Source: Streptomyces adelaidensis (GTDB lineage Bacteria > Actinomycetota > Actinomycetes > Streptomycetales > Streptomycetaceae). From it: a stretch of DNA of 42,450 bases. Both the position numbers and the translations under genes were made by a program. Positions 34,624 through 42,354 of this stretch are shown piece after piece. How positions within the stretch are numbered: position 1 is the first letter of the stretch; the number at the start of each line of letters is the position of its first letter. The notes beneath the pieces are model-generated. The model was not told the DNA's origin. It was given only the letters and a program-made list of their open reading frames with translations, and did not search any database. The stretch covers positions 1 to 42,450 of the forward strand of contig NZ_JAEMUX010000075.1 in NCBI RefSeq assembly GCF_016598475.1, written 5' to 3'.

Positions 34624-35940
34624 ATGAACCACCGAAGGACGCTCACCGGAACACTGATCGCGGCAGCACTTCTCGCCTCGGGCTGCACCGGCAGCGGAGG
34701 CAGCTCGGAAGGCGCCGACGCCAAGGCTCCTGACGATCCGTCAAAGGTCTCGGGCACCATCAAGGTCCTCACCCACCGCACCGACATCGTGCAGGACGGC
34801 ACGATGAAGAAGTACGCGGACGACTTCAACAAGACCTATCCGAAGGTCAAGGTCGAGTTCGAGGCCCTCACGGACTACGAGGCCGAGGTCAAGATCCGGA
34901 TGAACACCGAGAACTACGGTGACGTCCTGATGATCCCGGCCGTCATCAAGAAGAACGACTACCCCAAGTTCTTCGCCTCGCTGGGCACCGAGAAGGAGCT
35001 GAGCGAGAAGTACCGCTTCACCGACTTCACCGCGGTCGACGGCAAGGTCTACGGCCAGACCACGAACGGCGGCACCCCCGGCTTCGTCTACAACAAGAAG
35101 GTCTGGGCCGAGGCCGGCGTCACCGACTGGCCGACCACACCGGACGAGTTCCTCACCGACCTGGCGGCCATCAAGTCCAAGACGGACGCGGTGCCGTACT
35201 ACACCAACTTCGCCGCCCAGTGGCCGCTCACGTCCTGGACCTACGTCAACGGCTCGGTCAGCTGCGACACCGGGGCCACCACGGCGCTGAGTGAGGGCGA
35301 CCCGTGGGCCGAGGGCGCCGACCTGCGCGTCGCAGACACCCTGCTCCACGACATCGTGAAGCAGGGCCTGATCGAGAAGGACCCGACGACCACCAACTGG
35401 GAGGGCTCCAAGCCCCGGTTGGCGAAGGGCGAGATCGCCACCGCGTGGCTCGGCTCCTGGGCGGTCCTGCAGTTCCGGCAGGCCGCCGAGAAGGCCGGCA
35501 CCGACCCGGACGACATCGGCTTCATGCCGTTCCCGGCCCAGGTCGACGGCAAGTTCTGCGCGGTCCTCAGCCCCGACTACCAGCAGGCCGTCAACATCAA
35601 CTCCGACCACAAGGAGGCGGCCCGCGCCTGGATCGACTGGTTCTCCACCGAGTCCGGCTACGCGGACGACAACCTGCTGCCCTCCGTCCTCAAGGACGCC
35701 CCGCTCCCCGCGGCCCTGAAGCCGTACGAGGAGGCCGGTGTGAAGCTCATCGAGCTGGACGACGCCAAGGGCGCAGTGGTCAAGGAGATCGACGGCGCCT
35801 CCGAGGTCGGCATCTACGGCCCCGCCTACCGCCAGGACCTGGTCGACCTCGCCCGCGGCGCCAAGGACGGCAGCCTCGACGACTTCCTCGCCGACCTGGG
35901 CAAGCGCTGGACCGAGGCAGAGAAGACCGTGGGGTCCTGA
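34624..35940 (+). CDS. Mannoside ABC transporter binding lipoprotein
   Basis: The extracellular sugar-binding protein of a family 1 (CUT1) ABC importer. GGAG (34611-34614) lies nine bases before the ATG at 34624, so this start is preferred over GTG 34618; it gives 438 residues. A signal peptide ends in the lipobox LASGC with Cys21 as the lipid anchor, followed by a Gly/Ser/Asp linker. The rest is a standard solute-binding fold. The stop overlaps the next start (TGATG). Import of beta-mannosides or mannobiose is inferred from the divergent beta-mannosidase and the shared operators. Confidence 0.87.
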   Translation: MNHRRTLTGTLIAAALLASGCTGSGGSSEGADAKAPDDPSKVSGTIKVLTHRTDIVQDGTMKKYADDFNKTYPKVKVEFEALTDYEAEVKIRMNTENYGDVLMIPAVIKKNDYPKFFASLGTEKELSEKYRFTDFTAVDGKVYGQTTNGGTPGFVYNKKVWAEAGVTDWPTTPDEFLTDLAAIKSKTDAVPYYTNFAAQWPLTSWTYVNGSVSCDTGATTALSEGDPWAEGADLRVADTLLHDIVKQGLIEKDPTTTNWEGSKPRLAKGEIATAWLGSWAVLQFRQAAEKAGTDPDDIGFMPFPAQVDGKFCAVLSPDYQQAVNINSDHKEAARAWIDWFSTESGYADDNLLPSVLKDAPLPAALKPYEEAGVKLIELDDAKGAVVKEIDGASEVGIYGPAYRQDLVDLARGAKDGSLDDFLADLGKRWTEAEKTVGS

Positions 35941-36911
35941 TGACCCGTACGCGTACGACCACCCCCTCGCACGCGACGGAGAAGGAGGCGCGGCCCCCGA
36001 CGGCCGCGCCTCCGCCCCCCACGCCCCGGCGGGCCCCACGCAAGGTGCGCCTCTGGCGGAAGGTCACCCCCTGGCTCTTCCTCGCCGCCCCGCTGGCCCT
36101 CCTGATCGCCTTCACCTACGCCCCGGTCGCCAACATGCTGGCGTACAGCTTCACCGACTGGGACGGCGTCAGCCCCGAGCTGAACTACACGGGCACCGAG
36201 AACTACATCGAGATCTTCACCCGCCCCGAGCTGTTCCAGGTCTTCTTCGTCAGCGGCTACTACCTGGCCGCGTCAGCCGTCCAGATCGCCGCCGCCCTCT
36301 ACTTCGCGACGATCCTCAGCTTCAACATCCGCTTCCGGAACCTCTTCAAGGGCATCCTCTTCTTCCCGTACCTGATCAACGGCGTGGCGATCGGCTTCGT
36401 CTTCCTCTACTTCTTCCAGGACGGCGGCACCCTCGACTCGGTCCTCGCCCTCTTCGGCTACGAGTCCGACCGCGCCTGGCTGGGCACCTCGACCTCCGCG
36501 AACGTCTCCCTCGCGGGGGTCTCCGTCTGGCGCTACATGGGCCTGAACTTCGTGCTCTTCCTCGGCGCGATCCAGTCGATCCCGGGGGAGCTCTACGAGG
36601 CCGCGGAGCTCGACGGCGCCAACCGCTGGCACCAGTTCCGGTACATCATCGCGCCGGGCATCCGCCCGGTCCTGAGCCTGAGCGTGATCCTCTCGATCTC
36701 CGGCTCGCTGTCGGTCTTCGAGATCCCGTACATCATGACCGGCGGCGCCACCGGCACCGAGACCTTCGTGATCCAGACGGTGAAGCTCGCCTTCCAGTTC
36801 AACAAGACGGGCCTCGCGTCCGCCGCCGCGGTCGTCCTGCTGCTGATCATCCTGGCGGTGACGTGGCTGCAGCGCCGACTGGTCCCCGACGACAGGGTGG
36901 ACCTCGTATGA
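35940..36911 (+). CDS. Mannoside ABC transporter permease, MalF type
   Basis: First membrane subunit of the importer. The ATG at 35940 overlaps the preceding stop by one base and gives 323 residues. A Thr/Pro-rich cytoplasmic tail of about 35 residues precedes six membrane segments. The EAA loop is EAAELDGANRWHQFRYIIAP. It overlaps the next permease by four bases (ATGA). Confidence 0.88.
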   Translation: MTRTRTTTPSHATEKEARPPTAAPPPPTPRRAPRKVRLWRKVTPWLFLAAPLALLIAFTYAPVANMLAYSFTDWDGVSPELNYTGTENYIEIFTRPELFQVFFVSGYYLAASAVQIAAALYFATILSFNIRFRNLFKGILFFPYLINGVAIGFVFLYFFQDGGTLDSVLALFGYESDRAWLGTSTSANVSLAGVSVWRYMGLNFVLFLGAIQSIPGELYEAAELDGANRWHQFRYIIAPGIRPVLSLSVILSISGSLSVFEIPYIMTGGATGTETFVIQTVKLAFQFNKTGLASAAAVVLLLIILAVTWLQRRLVPDDRVDLV

Positions 36912-37765
36912 CGACACTGACGACCCCAACCCCGGTGGTCCGCAGGCGAGTGGCCCGCACCCTCACCTACCTGTCCCTGGTCGGCGCGTCGGTCGTGGTC
37001 CTGCTGCCCCTCCTCGTGGTCCTGCTGACCTCGCTCAAGACCGAACGGCAGATGGCCGACGACAGTGGCGCACTCACGCTGCCGGACAGCCTCCTGAACT
37101 TCGAGAACTACGCGACGGCCTTCCACGACGGCGAGATGCTCGCCGCCCTCGGCAACACGGCCTTCATCCTCTTCTTCGCGGTCAGCGGCACGGTCCTCAT
37201 CGGCTCGATGGCGGCCTACGCGATCGACCGCTTCACCTTCCGCTTCCGGAAACTGGTGGTCGCGCTCTTCCTCGTCGCCACCCTCGTCCCCGGCGTCACC
37301 ACCCAGGTCGCGACCTTCCAGATCGTCGACAGCTTCGGCATGTTCGACACCCTCTGGGCCCCGATCGCCCTCTACATGGGCACCGACATCGTCTCGATCT
37401 ACATCTTCCTGCAGTTCGTGAGATCGATCCCGATCTCCCTCGACGAGTCGGCCCGCCTGGACGGTGCCAACGCCTTCACGATCTACCGAAAGATCATCTT
37501 CCCGCTCCTGAAACCCGCGATCGCCACCGTCGTCATCGTCAAGGGCATCACCGTCTACAACGACTTCTACATCCCTTTCCTCTACATGCCCTCCGACGAT
37601 CTCGGCGTGATCTCGACCTCCCTCTTCCGCTTCAAGGGCCCCTTCGGCGCCCACTGGGAGACGATCTCGGCAGGAGCGGTCCTGGTCATCCTCCCGACCC
37701 TGATCGTCTTCCTGGCCCTACAGAGATTCATCTACAACGGCTTCACGAGAGGAGCGACGAAGTAG
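36908..37765 (+). CDS. Mannoside ABC transporter permease, MalG type
   Basis: Second membrane subunit, 285 residues from the ATG at 36908. Six membrane segments and the EAA loop ESARLDGANAFTIYRKIIFP are visible. It closes the operon; there is no ATPase gene, so the shared ATPase MsiK probably energises this importer as it does other Streptomyces CUT1 systems. A dispersed repeat follows 37 bases after the stop, ahead of the convergent RNase D gene. Confidence 0.88.
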   Translation: MTTLTTPTPVVRRRVARTLTYLSLVGASVVVLLPLLVVLLTSLKTERQMADDSGALTLPDSLLNFENYATAFHDGEMLAALGNTAFILFFAVSGTVLIGSMAAYAIDRFTFRFRKLVVALFLVATLVPGVTTQVATFQIVDSFGMFDTLWAPIALYMGTDIVSIYIFLQFVRSIPISLDESARLDGANAFTIYRKIIFPLLKPAIATVVIVKGITVYNDFYIPFLYMPSDDLGVISTSLFRFKGPFGAHWETISAGAVLVILPTLIVFLALQRFIYNGFTRGATK

Positions 37766-37802
37766 GGGCATCCATCAAGCGCCGGGCAGGGAAGCGCAGT
37801 CA

Positions 37803-37829
37803 AGGGGCGCGGGGAACTGCGCGACCAGC
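37803..37829 (-). repeat. Dispersed intergenic repeat, copy 2
   Basis: An exact 27-base reverse complement of 14574-14600, sitting between the convergent importer permease and RNase D genes. Similarity continues into the flank (CACAACAAACCCGCACCCGC). Inside it, GCGCGGGGAACTGCGCG can pair with itself weakly. Confidence 0.75.
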
Positions 37830-37874
37830 CACAACAAACCCGCACCCGCCGACGAAACCGCACCCCTACGGCGA

Positions 37875-39176
37875 CTAGGCCCCCTTGAGCTTCGCCGCGG
37901 CGGACAACGCCCCCACCAACACCGGCGTAACCAGCTCAACCTGCCACGGCCGCGCCCCATACCCCGCCAGGGCCCGGGAGATCGACTCGGCGTCAGCCGT
38001 GACCGGCGGCTCCCAGCAAACCCGCCGCACCGTATCCGGAGTGATCAGATTCTCCTGCGGCATATTGAGCTGCTCGGCCAGCGCGGACACCCCGGCCCGA
38101 GCCGCCGAGAGCCGAGCCGCGGCGGCCGGGTCCTTGTCCGCCCAGGCCTTCGGCGGCGGCGGCCCGGTCACCGGCTGCCCATGGGCCGGCAGCGCGGTCT
38201 CGGGAAGGGCCTTGGCCCGGTCCACGGCCACCTGCCACTGCTCCAGCTGCCGCCGCCCCATCCGATGCCCGAACCCGTTCAGCGCGGCTAGCGCCGTCGC
38301 GTCGGCGGGCAGGCCGAGCGCCGCCTCCACGATCGCCGCGTCGCTCAGCACCTTGCCCGGCGACACATCCCGCCGTTGCGCGATCCGGTCCCGCGTCTCC
38401 CACAGCTCCCGTACGACCGCCATCTGCCGCCGACGCCGTACCTTGTGCATCCCGGACGTACGGCGCCACGGGTCCCTGCGCGGTTCAGCCGGCGGGGCCG
38501 AGGAGATCGCGTCGAACTCCTGGCGGGCCCAGTCGAGCTTGCCCTGCCGGTCCAGCTCCTTCTCCAGGGCGTCGCGCAGGTCCACGAGGAGTTCCACGTC
38601 GAGGGCGGCGTACCGGAGCCACGGCTCGGGCAGCGGGCGGGTCGACCAGTCGACCGCGGAGTGGCCCTTTTCGAGGACGAAGCCGAGGACGCCCTCGACC
38701 ATCGCGCCGAGGCCGACCCGGGGGAACCCGGCGAGCCGCCCGGCCAGCTCGGTGTCGAAGATCCGCGTCGGGATCATGTCTATCTCGCGCAGACAGGGCA
38801 GGTCCTGGGTGGCGGCGTGGAGCACCCACTCGACGCCGGAGAGCGCTTCGCCGAGGCCGGAGAGGTCGGGGCAGGCGACGGGATCGATGAGCGCGGTGCC
38901 CGCGCCCTCGCGGCGCAGCTGCACCAGATAGGCCCGCTGGCCGTAGCGGTATCCGGACGCGCGTTCGGCGTCCACGGCGACGGGGCCGGAACCGGCGGCG
39001 AAGGCGGCGATCACCGCGGCGAGCGAGGACTCGTCGGCGATGACGGGCGGAATGCCGTCCCGGGGCTCCAGCAAAGGGGTGGGCGCCCCCGCTTCAGAAG
39101 ATCCGCCGTCGTCCGGAGGGGCGCCTCCGGTGGTTCGCAGGGTGCTGTCTGCTGCGGTCTCTTGGGCGTCGGTCAC
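37875..39176 (-). CDS. rnd: Ribonuclease D family 3'-5' exonuclease
   Basis: A DEDDy 3'-5' exoribonuclease that trims tRNA and other RNA 3' ends. The 433-residue protein starts at a GTG with a weak ribosome site. An acidic, Pro/Gly-rich N-terminal 50 residues precede the exonuclease domain. The catalytic acids are in VAVDAERASGY (DxE), ATQDLPCL and YAALDVELL (Tyr and Asp). An HRDC domain follows (about 225-300, RRQMAVVRELWETRDRIAQ), and a C-terminal region resembles the second HRDC-like domain. It is convergent with the importer operon and follows the response regulator on the same strand with hairpins between them. Confidence 0.92.
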   Translation of the reverse strand: MTDAQETAADSTLRTTGGAPPDDGGSSEAGAPTPLLEPRDGIPPVIADESSLAAVIAAFAAGSGPVAVDAERASGYRYGQRAYLVQLRREGAGTALIDPVACPDLSGLGEALSGVEWVLHAATQDLPCLREIDMIPTRIFDTELAGRLAGFPRVGLGAMVEGVLGFVLEKGHSAVDWSTRPLPEPWLRYAALDVELLVDLRDALEKELDRQGKLDWARQEFDAISSAPPAEPRRDPWRRTSGMHKVRRRRQMAVVRELWETRDRIAQRRDVSPGKVLSDAAIVEAALGLPADATALAALNGFGHRMGRRQLEQWQVAVDRAKALPETALPAHGQPVTGPPPPKAWADKDPAAAARLSAARAGVSALAEQLNMPQENLITPDTVRRVCWEPPVTADAESISRALAGYGARPWQVELVTPVLVGALSAAAKLKGA

Positions 39177-39202
39177 CTGTCAAGGGTATCTGTGTATGGA
39201 CA

Positions 39203-39234
39203 TGGCCCGCCGACGGAACGTTCCGTCGACGGGC
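39203..39234 (-). terminator. Hairpin near the RNase D promoter
   Basis: GGCCCGCCGACGGAAC (39203-39218) and GTTCCGTCGACGGGCC (39219-39234) pair at 15 of 16 positions with essentially no loop, so as DNA this is a 32-bp near-palindrome. It could be a second terminator for the response regulator transcript or an operator for RNase D. Confidence 0.5.
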
Positions 39235-39291
39235 CTTCCAGGGGCGTAAACCAGTCACGTGTCACACGTGTCAGTGAATGTTCCCGGCGAA

Positions 39292-39335
39292 CCGGGAGGG
39301 GTCGGGCATCGATGGACGATCCCGGCCCCTCCCGG
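39292..39335 (-). terminator. Response regulator terminator hairpin
   Basis: CCGGGAGGGGTCGGG (39292-39306) pairs with CCCGGCCCCTCCCGG (39321-39335) at 14 of 15 positions around a 14-base loop. It begins 17 bases beyond the stop of the minus-strand response regulator gene. Confidence 0.7.
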
Positions 39336-39352
39336 TCTCCGGGTCCGTGGTG

Positions 39353-40012
39353 TCAGTGGATGATCCCCGTGCGCAGGGCCACCGCCACCATTCCGGCGCG
39401 GTCGCCGGTGCCGAGCTTGCGTGCGATTCGGGCCAAGTGGCTCTTGACCGTGAGTGCGGACAGGCCCATCGAGACGCCGATCGCCTTGTTCGACTGTCCC
39501 TCCGCGACCAGGCGGAGCACCTCGACCTCGCGGCCCGACAGTTCCCGGTAGCCGCCCGGGTGGCTGGGGGAGCCCGGAGGGCGGCGGTGCATACGGTGGG
39601 CGGAGCCGATGGGCGCGGCGCCGGGGCGGCTGGGCAGGCCGATGTTGTTGCGGGTGCCGGTGACGACGTAGCCCTTCACACCGCCCGCGAGGGCGTTGCG
39701 AACGGCGCCGATGTCGTCGGCGGCCGAGAGGGCGAGGCCGTTGGGCCACCCCGCCGCGCGGGTCTCGGAGAGGAGGGTCAGGCCGGAGCCGTCCGGCAGG
39801 TGGACGTCCGCGACGCAGATGTCACGGGGGTTGCCGACGCGGGGACGGGCCTCGGCGATGGACGAGGCCTCGATGACATCGCGGACACCGAGAGCCCAGA
39901 GATGGCGGGTGACAGTGGACCGAACGCGCGGATCTGCCACGACCACCATCGCGGTCGGCTTGTTCGGACGGTAGGCGACCAGGCTTGCGGGCTGCTCGAG
40001 GAGAACGGACAC
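39353..40012 (-). CDS. Orphan LuxR-type response regulator with degenerate receiver
   Basis: A 219-residue DNA-binding regulator of the NarL/LuxR class. The GTG at 40012 follows AGGAGG by about four bases. The N-terminal receiver (about 20-125) keeps the central Asp69 in CVADVHLPDGSG and a Ser near 96, but the usual acidic pair is ADP (only Asp27). The conserved Lys after GY is replaced, the sequence reading KGYVVTGT. The C-terminal helix-turn-helix (about 155-215) is intact: ELSGREVEVLRLVAEGQSNKAIG. No histidine kinase gene is nearby. Phosphorylation-independent control is likely, as for other atypical regulators, but this is inferred. It is preceded by a 324-base palindrome-containing region. 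Confidence 0.9.
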   Translation of the reverse strand: MSVLLEQPASLVAYRPNKPTAMVVVADPRVRSTVTRHLWALGVRDVIEASSIAEARPRVGNPRDICVADVHLPDGSGLTLLSETRAAGWPNGLALSAADDIGAVRNALAGGVKGYVVTGTRNNIGLPSRPGAAPIGSAHRMHRRPPGSPSHPGGYRELSGREVEVLRLVAEGQSNKAIGVSMGLSALTVKSHLARIARKLGTGDRAGMVAVALRTGIIH

Positions 40013-40336
40013 CAGGCCTCCTGGGTGCGGGACGGGGGCCGGTTCGCGGGGCTCGTGGGGTTGAAGCCGGGACGAACCGTGCTTTCAAGGTCACAGAGGT
40101 CTTCGGCACCAAACCCATGCTCCTTTAGAGAATGATCACGATTTGGTGAGTAACAATACGTGCAATTCGGACACGTCTTCGATCATTCGAAGATCGAACG
40201 GTGTCGCTTCACGTCGATACGCGGCCGAAAGTGGCCGTATCGACAAAGTGATGGTTTCGATCGGCGTGGCGACACACACCAAAAAGGACCGTGCGCGTGG
40301 CGCACGGTCCTCGTCCCGCGAAGTACTGCACGGTGG
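40013..40336. promoter_or_regulatory. AT-rich palindromic leader of the response regulator
   Basis: A 324-base gap, conspicuously AT-rich around 40110-40270. It contains a perfect seven-base inverted repeat TCTTCGA/TCGAAGA (40176-40193), a hairpin at 40213-40244 with GTCGATAC/GTATCGAC outer arms and GGCC inner arms, and the DUF3000 terminator (40281-40310). On the minus strand AAAGGAG stands at 40120-40126, more than 100 bases before the annotated GTG, so the leader is long. Confidence 0.5.
40281..40310 (-). terminator. Rho-independent terminator of the DUF3000 gene
   Basis: GGACCGTGCGC and GCGCACGGTCC (40286-40310) form an 11-bp stem with a three-base loop, and on the minus strand the stem is followed by TTTTT. 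This is the only textbook T-tailed terminator in the window. It lies 27 bases after the DUF3000 stop. Confidence 0.88.
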
Positions 40337-41008
40337 TCAGCGTGACTGGGGCCCCCGCCGCTGCGGCAGGCTCACCACGGCCGCGTCGCCCGCGTCGACC
40401 GCCGGCGGCAGCCCCGCGATCTGGGCGAGCAGGTCGCACCAGGAGGCGAGGTGCGCGGCGGTGTCGGGAACGCCGCCCAGGACCTCACGTGGGGTCCAGG
40501 ACGCCCGGATCTCGATCTGCGAGGCGGCCGGCCGGGCGGACAGCCCGCCGAAGTAGTGCGAGCCCGCCCGCGTCACCGTGCCGCTCGGTTCGCCGTACGA
40601 CAGCCCGCGGGACTGCAGCGCGCCCGTCAGCCACGACCAGCACACCTCCGGCAGCAGGGGGTCCGCCGCCATCTCGGGCTCCAACTCCGCGCGGACCAGG
40701 GTCACCAGCCGGAAGGACCCCTGCCAGGCGTCGTGCCCCGCCGGGTCGTGCAGCAGGACGAGCCGGCCGTCGGCCAGATCCTCGTCGCCCTCGACGACCG
40801 CGGCCTCCAGCGCGTACGCGAACGGCGCGAGCCGCTGGGGCGGCCTGGTGGACTCGATCTCGATCTCCGGCCGCAGTCGTGTGGTCCGCAGCGCTTCGAC
40901 GGCGGAGCGGAACGGCAAGGGTGCCGTCTCCATCGCATCGCGCTCCCCCTCTTTCGCGTCGTCCATTCCGCCAGCGTCGTCCGACAGTCGTCCCTGAGCC
41001 GCAGCCAT
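40337..41008 (-). CDS. DUF3000 family protein
   Basis: A 223-residue conserved actinobacterial protein of unknown function, recognised as DUF3000 by its core FRSAVEALRTTRLRPEIEIE and SRGLSYGEPSGTVTRAGSHYFGG segment. It has no signal peptide or membrane segment. The ATG at 41008 is used; the Met at residue 15 or 26 is an alternative because the first 25 residues are acidic and poorly conserved-looking. It is divergent from hemE across 186 bases, an arrangement common in Streptomyces, which hints at co-regulation but not at function. Confidence 0.82.
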   Translation of the reverse strand: MAAAQGRLSDDAGGMDDAKEGERDAMETAPLPFRSAVEALRTTRLRPEIEIESTRPPQRLAPFAYALEAAVVEGDEDLADGRLVLLHDPAGHDAWQGSFRLVTLVRAELEPEMAADPLLPEVCWSWLTGALQSRGLSYGEPSGTVTRAGSHYFGGLSARPAASQIEIRASWTPREVLGGVPDTAAHLASWCDLLAQIAGLPPAVDAGDAAVVSLPQRRGPQSR

Positions 41009-41142
41009 GCCGGAACATTAAGGGGAACGGGGCCTCGGCGCAGGGCAAGACACCCGTGCGCTGGGTCACTGTCGCATCGCGCTCAGCGAACGGAGGCCGG
41101 GCCGGCCACCCGAAGCCGTGGCCGGAAACAGCCGTCTCCGGG

Positions 41143-41151
41143 TTGTCCACA
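41143..41151 (+). promoter_or_regulatory. Single DnaA-box-like site upstream of hemE
   Basis: TTGTCCACA is exactly the Streptomyces DnaA-box consensus. It lies 44 bases before the hemE start in the DUF3000-hemE divergent promoter and is flanked by CCGGG and CCCGG. A CCGGCCAC/GTGGCCGG hairpin (41102-41125) is just upstream. A lone box does not make an origin. Confidence 0.4.
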
Positions 41152-41194
41152 GCCCGGGCCGTCGGGGTCGGGCGGGCGTGCGAGACTTTGCCTC

Positions 41195-42262
41195 GTGAGT
41201 GCCAACGCCAGCCCCTCGGGCCACCAGCCGACCGCCACGTACAACTCCGCCTTCCTGAAGGCGTGCAGGCGTGAGCCCGTGCCGCACACACCGGTGTGGT
41301 TCATGCGGCAGGCCGGGCGCTCGCTGCCGGAGTACCTGAAGGTGCGCGAGGGCGTCGGGATGCTGGAGTCGTGCATGCGGCCCGAGCTGGTCACCGAGAT
41401 CACCCTCCAGCCGGTCCGCCGGCACCACGTGGACGCGGCGATCTATTTCAGCGACATCGTGGTCCCGCTGAAGGCCATCGGCATCGACCTCGACATCAAG
41501 CCCGGCGTCGGCCCGGTCGTCGAGAAGCCGATCCGCAGCCGCGCCGACCTCGCCCAGCTCCGCGATCTGACCCCCGAGGACGTCTCCTACGTCACCGAGG
41601 CGATCCAGCTGCTCACCGCCGAGCTCGGCGAGACCCCGCTCATCGGCTTCGCCGGCGCGCCCTTCACCCTCGCCAGCTACCTCGTCGAGGGCGGCCCGTC
41701 CCGCACCTACGAGAACGCCAAGGCGATGATGTACGGCGACCCCGAGCTCTGGGCCGACCTGCTCGACCGCCTCGCCGAGATCACGGCCGCGTTCCTCAAG
41801 GTCCAGATCGAGGCGGGCGCCTCGGCCGTCCAGCTCTTCGACTCCTGGGCCGGCGCGCTGGCCCCCACGGACTACCGCCGCTCGGTGCTGCCCGCCTCCG
41901 CGAAGGTCTTCGACGCCGTCGTTGGGTACGGCGTCCCGCGCATCCACTTCGGCGTCGGCACCGGCGAACTGCTGGGCCTCATGGGCGAGGCCGGCGCGGA
42001 CGTCGTCGGCGTCGACTGGCGCGTCCCGCTCGACGAGGCCGCCCGCCGCGTCGGCCCCGGCAAGGCGCTCCAGGGCAACCTCGACCCGACCGTCCTGTTC
42101 GCCGGCACAGCGGCCGTCGAGACCAAGACCCGCGAGGTCCTCGACTCGGCCGCCGGCCTGGAGGGCCACATCTTCAACCTCGGCCACGGCGTCATGCCCA
42201 GCACGGACCCGGACGCCCTGACCCGACTCGTGGAGTACGTCCACACGCAGACGGTGCGCTAG
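41195..42262 (+). CDS. hemE: Uroporphyrinogen decarboxylase
   Basis: Decarboxylates uroporphyrinogen III to coproporphyrinogen III in heme biosynthesis, in the cytoplasm. The GTG at 41195 gives 355 residues, normal for HemE. The family signature WFMRQAGRSLPEY (about 34-46) carries the substrate-binding Arg residues. Catalytic-region motifs IYFSDIVVPLKAIGI and GFAGAPFTLASYLVEGG follow, and the C-terminus has NLGHGVMPSTDPD. The ribosome site is weak, which is frequent for short-leader Streptomyces genes. It is divergent from the DUF3000 gene. Confidence 0.96.
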   Translation: MSANASPSGHQPTATYNSAFLKACRREPVPHTPVWFMRQAGRSLPEYLKVREGVGMLESCMRPELVTEITLQPVRRHHVDAAIYFSDIVVPLKAIGIDLDIKPGVGPVVEKPIRSRADLAQLRDLTPEDVSYVTEAIQLLTAELGETPLIGFAGAPFTLASYLVEGGPSRTYENAKAMMYGDPELWADLLDRLAEITAAFLKVQIEAGASAVQLFDSWAGALAPTDYRRSVLPASAKVFDAVVGYGVPRIHFGVGTGELLGLMGEAGADVVGVDWRVPLDEAARRVGPGKALQGNLDPTVLFAGTAAVETKTREVLDSAAGLEGHIFNLGHGVMPSTDPDALTRLVEYVHTQTVR

Positions 42263-42354
42263 GGCGCTGCCCGTGGATCCCCGCCCTTGATCGGCATGGC
42301 CGGACCGTAGCCCGCCCCCTGGCCGTGTCTCACCGGGGGGTCGGGACCGTGGGG

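Larger units (their letters stand above)
39177..39352. other. Hairpin-rich spacer between response regulator and RNase D
   Basis: Two strong hairpins (39203-39234 and 39292-39335) bracket CACGTGTCACACGTG (39256-39270), in which the six-base palindrome CACGTG occurs twice three bases apart. No gene fits. The region must contain the RNase D promoter on the minus strand. Confidence 0.5.

Noticed and set aside
39822..40118. Minus-strand frame with AAAGGAG close upstream
   Set aside because: It overlaps the response regulator in another frame, its Arg/Pro-rich translation looks like a shadow, and the ribosome-like site is badly spaced for the first ATG.
41143..41151. Replication origin
   Set aside because: Only one DnaA box is present, with no box cluster and no dnaA or dnaN gene.
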